Shown here in pieces: positions 54,624-63,800 of a stretch of DNA of 64,000 nucleotides. Origin of the DNA: Thermosynechococcus sp. (GTDB lineage: Bacteria; Cyanobacteriota; Cyanobacteriia; Thermosynechococcales; Thermosynechococcaceae); assembly GCF_025999095.1 (NCBI RefSeq), contig NZ_AP024678.1, positions 124,001-188,000 of the forward strand. The letters are read 5' to 3'. The notes under the pieces are model-generated. The model was given only the letters and a program-made list of their open reading frames with translations, was not told the DNA's origin and did no database searches. Made by a program: the position numbers and the translations under genes. The first letter of the stretch is position 1; every line of letters starts with the position of its first letter.

Positions 54624-55082
54624 TTAGCGTTGCTTCATTGCCCGTTCCATTTCCCGCTTGTCCTGCCGTTGCTTGAGGTCTTGGCGCTTGTCGTGGAGTT
54701 TCTTACCACGGGCAAGTCCTAGGGAGACCTTGACCCGACCATTTTTCAGGTAGAGCTTTAGGGGCACAAGGGTCAGCCCCTTTTGTTCAACTTTGCCCAC
54801 TAGCTTACGGATCTCCTGCTTGTGGAGAAGGAGCTTGCGATCGCGCAAGGGCTCATGGTTATAGGATGGGTTGGTACCTTCGTGGGGCGAAATGTGGACA
54901 TTCATCAACCACGCTTCACCATTGCGGATGCGGGCAAAGCCATCCCGTAAATTTACCTTGCCAGCGCGAATAGACTTTACCTCGGTGCCGAGCAACACGA
55001 GACCACATTCATAGGTTTCCAGAATTTCGTATTGGAAGCGCGCTTGGCGATTTTCACTTAGGACTTTGATGCTATCGCCCAT
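54624..55082 (-). CDS. smpB: SsrA-binding protein SmpB
   Basis: Partner of tmRNA in ribosome rescue, 152 aa. Family motifs: [100 protein letters not shown] and a basic C-terminal helix. I chose ATG 55082 ([13 protein letters not shown]), which has GGAG 8 bases upstream; longer in-frame starts at 55142 or 55307 add sequence not seen in the family. Confidence 0.94.
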   Translation of the reverse strand: MGDSIKVLSENRQARFQYEILETYECGLVLLGTEVKSIRAGKVNLRDGFARIRNGEAWLMNVHISPHEGTNPSYNHEPLRDRKLLLHKQEIRKLVGKVEQKGLTLVPLKLYLKNGRVKVSLGLARGKKLHDKRQDLKQRQDKREMERAMKQR

Positions 55083-55670
55083 CAAAAACTCCGCAAGGGT
55101 ACTGCCAATATACCGTAGTTTAGGGATAGGAAGAGTTTTCATCTTATCACTGCCTTCCCACCCATTTGCTGAATAGTTGTGACGCCATGCCCAAGCTGCA
55201 GCAGTTAGAGTTTTTGCAAGGCCTGCCCTTGATTGTCGTGGTGCATTGCTGTGGTGTGTGCTAATGGTCCTGCTGAAACAATCAGCCACGCCGAAATTCA
55301 TATTCAAGCGGGTTTTCCTTGCCTAGGGGTAACTTGGACACCCCCCGATGCTGCTTTGGTCTTGCAACAACAAGGAAGCTTACGCAGACATCAGGACTGC
55401 TTCCTAGTACCCTCGTAGCAGCCCCCTCTCCAGGGCACGAGTTCGGGTTGGTCCGACCCTACGGCCCGATTAGAGCTCAAGCCAAGCCCTTTCCTCAGAA
55501 TCACTGGCTACTTCACTCCTCAAAATGGGATCATCTAATCAAAAACTAAGCAAGAAGTAAATTTAGCATGATGACAGCTTGTCAAGTGCACAATTGACAA
55601 TCAGCAGCAGCAATGCAGCGCATATAATAATTTCTATAGAATAACCGTACTAACATCTTATGGCTAGTTA
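55083..55670. other. Region between smpB and tpsB, no intact gene
   Basis: 588 bp. The smpB promoter should lie in the first part. A frameshifted plus-strand coding trace at 55187-55418 is listed separately. The rest, up to the tpsB start, becomes AT-rich (about 55540-55670) and may hold the tpsB promoter. After the HIP1 octamer at about 54837, inside smpB, I saw no further copy in the window. Confidence 0.4.
55187..55418 (+). pseudogene. Small frameshifted coding trace of unknown family
   Basis: ATG 55187 opens [21 protein letters not shown].. and stops after about 25 codons. A one-base shift near 55260 joins a second stretch, [19 protein letters not shown], then LGVTWTPPDAALVLQQQG and a stop at 55418. 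Together they look like a protein of about 75 residues, but no family was recognised. It could also be chance. Confidence 0.3.
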
Positions 55671-57356
55671 ATGAACTCCCTATTGGTATTTTTGATGTTT
55701 CCTACACCTATTTCGTTCAACTACAACCAAGCGGTATTAATCGCTCAAGCTTTTTCCCCTGAGCGCATCATTGAGGAGCTTCAACCCCCTTCGTTACCAT
55801 CTCGTGAGCCCAAAATTACCATTCCCCAGGGTCAGGAAATTGAACCACCTGCCGATGCCGATAAAACTCGCTTCTTTCTCAAGGACATTATTATCAGAGG
55901 TTCCACTGTCTATACTCCCGAAACCCTTAAACAGCTATACGCAGATCAGCTCAACCGCGAGGTAAGCCTTTCCGATATCTACACCATTGCCCAAAGAATT
56001 AGTGAATACTACCGTCGCTCAGGCTACCTTCTGATTCGTGTCTTGGTCCCTGCTCAGGAAGTAGTCGAAGGTACTGTGCGCCTCGAAGTCATCGAGGGCT
56101 ATGTCGAGGAGGTACGGTTTGAAGGTTCTAAAGGAGCTATCAAACCGCTACAGCCCTATGCCAATCGCATCCAATCCTCCCGCCCTCTCAAGGCTAAGGT
56201 TCTCGAGCGTAACCTATTATTAATAAGCGATTTAGCGGGCTATCAAGTAAGTGGGCGCCTTGAACCCGGTAGCCAGCGTGGTGCAACCATTCTTTCCCTC
56301 ACTGTAAATAAAGATTCGTTTCAACCTTTTGTTACAATCAACAATTGGTCTGCTGACAATGTCGGGCCTGTTCGTCTTCAGGCAGGAACCTATTTTAACT
56401 CTCTGCTCAATCGAGGTGAACAATTTATTCTCAGTAGCACAACAGTCCCCTTTGATTTCAATGAACTGAAAAGTGGTCGCTTCGATACAAACATTCCTTT
56501 AAATTCAAACAGCCTCAGATTCCTAGGCAGCTTGAGTTACGCTGAAAGCCAACCTGGAGGTAATCTTGCTCCCTTCAGGATCAAAGGTACCACTTGGGCG
56601 GGCAGCATAGGCTTCAGCTATTACCCCATTCGCTCAAGAAAACTGAATCTGCTCACAAGTATCTCCTTTGATGCCCTAAATAGCACTGTCAGCACTACAT
56701 TTTTAGGGCCGCCAGTTCCTCTGAATCAAGACCGAGTCCGCGTATTCCGCACCACGAGTCAACTCAGCTATCTCAGTTCGGTGGGATTCACCAGCGCTTC
56801 CATACAGCTCTCCCAAGGCATTGCAGGCTTGGGTGCTCGTTTGAATGGAACCCCCACTTTACCGCTCTCTCGTCTGAATGCCACTCCTGCAGCCTTCAAA
56901 GCTAACTTTGACGTTAGCCAGATTTTCTTCTTCCCACAAAATTGGTCAGTCACCCTAACAGGTGCAGCTCAAGTGGCAGCAGCTCCCCTGGTGGTTTCTG
57001 AGCAGTTTGGAATTGGCGGCCCTAACTTTGGATCTGCCTACATTCAATCTGCCATTACAGGAGATGATGGCTATGCCCTACGCCTTGAGTTGCAAAATAC
57101 CCGTCGCTATCGCCTAGGCAAGACAGACTTTATTAGCCAACCCTATGCCTTTGTGGACTACGGCCAGACATTTCTTAAAAGGCCCACTATTGTTGAACCT
57201 CAGAGTCAGGAAGCTTTTTCAACCGGTTTTGGTTTGCGTCAACTAATCAACCCTAACCTCCAACTTCGCCTAGAGCTTGCCCTTCCGCTCACGCGAATTA
57301 CACCTAACTTTGAGCGAAGTCCTCGTCTATTCTTTCAGATTCAAGGTGTATTCTAG
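55671..57356 (+). CDS. Two-partner secretion outer-membrane transporter (ShlB/FhaC/TpsB family)
   Basis: A 561-aa Omp85-superfamily porin that exports the TpsA protein. The POTRA region has FLKDIIIRGSTVYTPETLKQLY and then YYRRSGYLLIRVLVPAQEVVEGTVRLEVIEGYVEEVRFEG. The rest is a beta barrel with alternating hydrophobic strands, ending RLFFQIQGVF with the terminal Phe typical of outer-membrane proteins. The N-terminus is only weakly signal-like (LLVFLMFPTPISF). No HIP1 octamer was seen and the gene is more AT-rich than its neighbours. Its cognate tpsA follows 491 bases downstream. Confidence 0.92.
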   Translation: MNSLLVFLMFPTPISFNYNQAVLIAQAFSPERIIEELQPPSLPSREPKITIPQGQEIEPPADADKTRFFLKDIIIRGSTVYTPETLKQLYADQLNREVSLSDIYTIAQRISEYYRRSGYLLIRVLVPAQEVVEGTVRLEVIEGYVEEVRFEGSKGAIKPLQPYANRIQSSRPLKAKVLERNLLLISDLAGYQVSGRLEPGSQRGATILSLTVNKDSFQPFVTINNWSADNVGPVRLQAGTYFNSLLNRGEQFILSSTTVPFDFNELKSGRFDTNIPLNSNSLRFLGSLSYAESQPGGNLAPFRIKGTTWAGSIGFSYYPIRSRKLNLLTSISFDALNSTVSTTFLGPPVPLNQDRVRVFRTTSQLSYLSSVGFTSASIQLSQGIAGLGARLNGTPTLPLSRLNATPAAFKANFDVSQIFFFPQNWSVTLTGAAQVAAAPLVVSEQFGIGGPNFGSAYIQSAITGDDGYALRLELQNTRRYRLGKTDFISQPYAFVDYGQTFLKRPTIVEPQSQEAFSTGFGLRQLINPNLQLRLELALPLTRITPNFERSPRLFFQIQGVF

Positions 57357-57847
57357 ATTTTTACCTTGCTTAGGAGCTGGTCTTATTTGTGTGATCTGTG
57401 GATTCTCAATCCTCAGATAGACATAGACACCACCACCTCGGGTCACAGGTGGGGCGAGCTTCACACAACAGTTAGTCGCATGTCCCTTAAGGCGAGTGTC
57501 CAGATTAAGCCCATATTAAGTTTCTAGCCAATAGTCAATCTAGGTAGATATGCGCTATTGACTGTAGGGGTAAGTATATTGTATAAGGAGAGGTAAGCAA
57601 TAAACTCCCCTCTAGGAATGTAGGAATGAGATAACTCTGCTCACCTACACTTCTGAGATTCCATGAGGAGTGGCGGAAGTGCTCTACTAGAGATACCGCC
57701 GATCTCCAGGGCCCTAAAGTACAGAAACGCAAACGGCGTTGGTGGAGGAGGTAACCTCAATTCAGCTTAAAGCCAAGAATACCATAGCCCTTAGCTTGGG
57801 GGTCTTAATCTGGGTATCTACAGCAAAAGACAGGAGTTTGTTCCCCT
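57357..57847. other. Long gap between tpsB and tpsA
   Basis: 491 bp without a plausible gene. A minus-strand frame (57535-57732) has no protein-like features. An imperfect inverted pair is visible around 57585-57615 (GGAGAGG facing CCCCTCT). The tpsA start is preceded by GACAGGAG about 15 bases upstream. A separate tpsA promoter or a long leader in the mRNA may lie here; I recognise no specific element. Confidence 0.4.
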
Positions 57848-60800
57848 ATGAAAAAACTGCTTAGTGTGTTCCTGAAAGGATTTGGTCTTACTCTCTCAAG
57901 TATTTTTCTGGGAAGCCTAAATCCCCAAGTGGTTAGGGCTCTGCCACAAAATCCCAGTGTCACACATGGTCAGGTTTTCTTTGACCAAAGCACCGCCCAT
58001 CAACTCCACATTCTCCAAAGCAGCGATAAGGCAATTATCAACTGGGAGGGCTTTAGCATTGCCGGCAATGAAGGTGTCTTTTTTGTCCAACCAGGAGCAA
58101 CAGCAGCCGCGCTGAACCGAGTCACAGGATTAACTCCCTCAAGTATTGCTGGTCAACTGAGTGCCAATGGTCGTATCTTCTTGATTAACCCCAACGGCAT
58201 CGTCTTTTTGCCCAACGCTCAAGTCAATGTGGGTAGCCTCATTGCCAGTACCCTTGACATCAAAGATCAAGACTTTTTACAGGACAATCTACGCTTTTAC
58301 AGCCTTCCCAATACCCCCCCTGCTGCTATCACCAACCAGGGTCGTATTACTGCTCAAGAGGGCGGGCTAGTAGCCCTAATTGCGCCGGGGATTCAAAACA
58401 CAGGTCTTATTTCGGCCCGCTTAGGTCAAGTTGCCCTGGCGAGTGGTACCGGTGTAACCCTTGACTTCACAGGGGATGGTCTCCTCAGCGTCAGGGTAGA
58501 TAGCGATCTCGCTGAGCAAGTGACCGACATCTATGGTCGCCCACTATCTAGCCTAATTGACCAACAGGGACACATTACTGCCGGGCAAGTCCTTCTTTCC
58601 GCAAGTGCGGCTCAGCGCATCATGGATCGGGTAATGAACGTTGACGGCGTCATCGAAGCACGCACCGTTGACAATCGCCAAGGGCGCATCCTCTTAGCTG
58701 GCGGTCCCATTGGTGAAGTCGGTATCGGCGGACGGCTGGATGCTGATGGAACTTATGGCGGCCAAATTACCGTAACAGGCCAAGATATTCATCTTCGAAA
58801 CACTGCCCATCTATCGGCCAACGGCGACCTTGGTGGGGGTCAGATTTTTATTGGTGGCAGTCTCCAAGGACAAGGTCCCTTACCCAACGCCAGAAACACC
58901 TTCATTGACGCAGGGGCACAACTTCAAGCCAATGCCCTCACCCAAGGCAATGGTGGGGAAGTGATTGTGTGGGCGGATGGGACAACGAAGTTTGCGGGTT
59001 TTATCAGTGCTAAAGGCGGCATTATTGCCGGGGATGGTGGATTTGCTGAGGTATCTGGGAAAGAGCACTTGTGGATGGGTGGTTTTGCGGATTTGAGTGC
59101 AACTAATGGCAAATTTGGTACTCTCCTGCTCGACCCTGGTAGTGTCACGATTCAAGATGGCCCAAATGACCCGCCTACAACTTCAGATGTATTCAATGAT
59201 GCGTACATTGCCAGTCAACTAGGTAGTGCCAATGTAACCATTAGCACTACTGCATCTACCAATGGTGCTGCTCAAACCATCACGATCAATAGCGATGTAG
59301 ATATTACTTGGAATAAACAAACTAACCTCACCCTCCAAGCAGGGCGCGATATCGTTGTTAACCCCAATGTAACCATCAAAAATACATATGGAGGTACAGG
59401 TGGAGGTAGCATCACACTAAAAGCAGATGGCAACGGAGGTGGCAACTTCAAGGGTATTTTTATTGATGGCGGCACTGGTACTCAATCCACTACCATAGAA
59501 ACAACCTCAGGCAATATAACCCTTAGCGGCAAAGGAGGTAACAGCCTCAATAATAACTATGGCATTCAATTAACGGGCAACGCCAACCTCATTAGCAACA
59601 GCGGCAGCATCAGCCTCACTGGCACAGGAGGTAATCCTGCTGGTACAAACAACTATGGTGTTTACTTGAGCCGAGGTGCTCGTATTGAGAATACCGCTGG
59701 ACACATTACAATTACTGGTGTTGCTGGTGCATCTGGTACTAGTAGTGGGTCAAACAACGACGGTGTTTTCATTACAACCAGCCCACGTAATGACGACGTT
59801 CCGAATTCACCGACCACTAGTCCTCGCCAAACTCAAATTATTAACAATAACGGTAACATAACAATCACAGGCACTGCTCAGGGAAGTAGATCCACAGACG
59901 ATGGCATCGCTCAGTGGAATGCGTTGGTGCAAACTACAGGGACAGGCAATATCACTTACATTGGTACGTCAGGCACAGGCGCAGGTTCGGGCAACAAGGA
60001 TGGCCTAGAATTACAACGGCATCAAGAGCTATATGGCACTGTGAGATACAGTGCCGAGATTTCGGCAACGGGTTCAGGCAATATTACCCTAACTGGTATT
60101 TTGCGGGGCGGTAACGCCACGGATAATGCGATTAAGTTTGGCGAGCCAGCGAGCGGTGGTAATGATGGTGGTTTTATTGTCACAACAAATACAGGCAATA
60201 TCTGTTTAATTGGTGAGCATGGCAATAGTGTCCCTGCAGGCTCTACTTGGCGGAGTATCCGCGCACAGGGAAACACACGCACAATTCGAAGTACGGATGG
60301 CGGCAACATTATTCTTGTTGGGGATAGGATTCAGCTTGATGCCGCTTCTGGTACCACCACATTAAATAGCTCCGGCATTTTAGTCGTCCAACCTCATACA
60401 GTAGGTCGTAATATTGATATCCTTGGTACCGCGCCTGACAACTCTGCTCTGGCGTTTAACACCACAGAATTTGGTTTAACGACTGGTTTTAGTCACATCA
60501 TCTTTGGCCGCGCAGATGGCACAGGAACAGTTACAGTCAATGGTCTGATCACTCGAAACCAACACCTCAGCCTGCGAGGTGGTTTTATTAACCTCAACCA
60601 ACTAATTTATTTAAGTGGACAAACACTAGGTCTTTTCAGCAATGGAGGCGCTGTCAATCAAACAGCACCGTTTAGTGCAGCTAACTTACTTTTATCGGGC
60701 AGCGGCACTTTTATCCTCAACCATCCCGCAAATAATGTCAACACCATCGCAACCGCTGGCTCAACCGGTGCGATTACATACCGAGATCAAAGTGCTCTTA

Positions 60801-63800
60801 CGGTTGGCAGTGTCAGTATTCCTTTTGTTAGTACATATCCCAGTTGTTGCACCAGCTCATCGATCACCTTAACTGCTAACGGCATCACGACTAACAATGC
60901 TGATGTCATTCTGCGCACCCCCAGTGGTTTGCTAACCCTCGATGCCAGCAGCAACCTCGGCAGTGGCAACCTCACCCTGATTAGTGGCAATGGAGTCACA
61001 CAGACTGGTACCGGCAGCATCACCGCCGGCGGCCTGGGCTTGCAAGAAGGCACAGGCACCTTTGACCTGAACAATGCCAGCAACGATGTGACCACCTTTG
61101 CGGCCAATGTGGATGGCGGGGTCACCTTCAGCGATACCGACGGCTTCACCCTAGGTCAGGTGACGAGCAATGTTGGCATCGAAACTGAAATCACCACCGG
61201 CCTGAGGACGGGCGGTAACGATGCCATTCTCGACAGCGGCAGCGGTGTACTCACCCTCGATAAGGCCAGCGACCTCGACAGCGGCAACCTCACCCTGATT
61301 AGCCAAGGGGGTGTGCAACAGAATGCAGGCGGCAGCATCACCGCCGGTGGCCTGGGCTTGCAAGGCACAGGCACCTTTGACCTGAACAACGCCAGCAACG
61401 ATGTCAACAATCTAGCGGCGAGCATTAATGGCGGTCTAAGCTTCAAAGACACTGATGACCTAACCGTAGTTGGCAGCATTACCAGCACTGTGGGCAGTGA
61501 TACTGTCACGACCACCGGTGGCCTGACCACGGGCGGCAACGATGCGATTGTGGAGACAGGGAATACCCTGACCCTCAATGCCAGCAGCGACCTCGGCAGC
61601 GGCAACCTCACCCTGATTAGTGGCAATGGAGTCACACAGACTGGTACCGGCAGCATCACCGCCGGTGGCCTGGGCTTGCAAGGCACAGGCCCCTTTGACC
61701 TGAACAACGCCAGCAACGATGTCAACAATCTAGCGGCGAGCATTAATGGCGGTCTAAGCTTCAAAGACACTGATGACCTAACCGTAGTTGGCAGCATTAC
61801 CAGCACCGTGGGCAGTGATACTGTCACGACCACCGGTGGCCTGACCACGGGCGGCAACGATGCGATTGTGGAAACAGGGAATACCCTCACCCTCGATGCC
61901 AGCAGCAACCTCGGCAGCAGCGGCAACCTCACCCTGATTAGTGGCAATGGAGTCACACAGACTGGTGCCGGTAGCATCACCGCCGGTGGCCTGGGCTTGC
62001 AAGGCACAGGCCCCTTTGACCTGAACAACGCCGGCAATGATGTGACCACCTTTGCGGCCAGTGTGACTGGCGGTGTTACCTTCAGCGATGGCAATGGATT
62101 CACCTTGGGTGAGGTGAACAGCAGTGTCCCTGGCACAGGTGGGAATGACATCCAGACCACCACCGGCCTGGCGACGAACAATAACGATGCCATTCTCGAC
62201 AGCGGCACCGGTGCACTCACCCTCGATAAGGCCAGCAACCTCGGCAGCGGCGACCTCACCCTGATTAGCCAAGGGGGTGTGCAACAGAATGCAGGCGGCG
62301 GCATCACCGCCGGTGGCCTGGGCTTGCAAGGCACAGGCACCTTTGACCTGAACAACGCCGGCAACAATGTCAACAATCTAGCGGCGAGCATTAATGGCGG
62401 TCTAAGCTTCAAAGACACTGATGACCTAACCGTAGTTGGCAGCATTACCAGCACTGTGGGCAGCGATAACGCCATCACCACTGGTGGCCTGACCACGGGC
62501 GGCGACGATGCGATTGTGGAGACAGGGAATACCCTGACCCTCAATGCCAGCAGCAACCTCGGCAGCAGCGGCAACCTCACCCTGATTAGCCAAGGGGGTG
62601 TGCAACAGAATGCAGGCGGCGGCATCACCGCCGGTGGCCTGGGCTTGCAAGGCACAGGCCCCTTTGACCTGAACAACGCCAGCAACGATGTCAACAATCT
62701 AGCGGCGAGCATTAATGGCGGTCTAAGCTTCAAAGACACTGATGACCTAACCGTAGTTGGCAGCATTACCAGCACCGTGGGCAGTGATACTGTCACGACC
62801 ACCGGTGGCCTGACCACGGGCGGCAACGATGCGATTGTGGAAACAGGGAATACCCTCACCCTCGATGCCAGCAGCAACCTCGGCAGCAGCGGCAACCTCA
62901 CCCTGATTAGTGGCAATGGAGTCACACAGACTGGTGCCGGTAGCATCACCGCCGGTGGCCTGGGCTTGCAAGGCACAGGCCCCTTTGACCTGAACAACGC
63001 CGGCAATGATGTGACCACCTTTGCGGCCAGTGTGACTGGCGGTGTTACCTTCAGCGATGGCAATGGATTCACCTTGGGTGAGGTGAACAGCAGTGTCCCT
63101 GGCACAGGTGGGAATGACATCCAGACCACCACCGGCCTGGCGACGAACAATAACGATGCCATTCTCGACAGCGGCACCGGTGCACTCACCCTCGATAAGG
63201 CCAGCAACCTCGGCAGCGGCGACCTCACCCTGATTAGCCAAGGGGGTGTGCAACAGAATGCAGGCGGCAGCATCACCGCCGGTGGCCTGGGCTTGCAAGG
63301 CACAGGCCCCTTTGACCTGAACAACGCCGGCAACGATGTGACCACCTTTGCGGCCACGTTAACTGGCGGTGTTACCTTCAGCGATACCACTGGTGACTTC
63401 ACCTTGGGTGAGGTGAACAGCAGTGTCTTTGGCACAGGTGGGAATGACACCCAGACCACCACCGGCCTGGCGACGAACAATAACGATGCCATTCTCGACA
63501 GCGGCACCGGTGCACTCACCCTCGATAAGGCCAGCAACCTCGGCAGCGGCGACCTCACCCTGATTAGCCAAGGGGGTGTGCAACAGAATGCAGGCGGCGG
63601 CATCACCGCCGGTGGCCTGGGCTTGCAAGGCACAGGCCCCTTTGACCTGAACAACGCCGGCAATGATGTGACCACCTTTGCGGCCAGTGTGACTGGCGGT
63701 GTTACCTTCAGCGATGGCAATGGATTCACCTTGGGTGAGGTGAACAGCAGTGTCCCTGGCACAGGTGGGAATGACACCCAGACCACCACCGGCCTGGCGA

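Noticed and set aside
57535-57732. Minus-strand frame of 65 codons between tpsB and tpsA
   Set aside because: No ribosome-binding site, no protein-like composition and no recognised motif.
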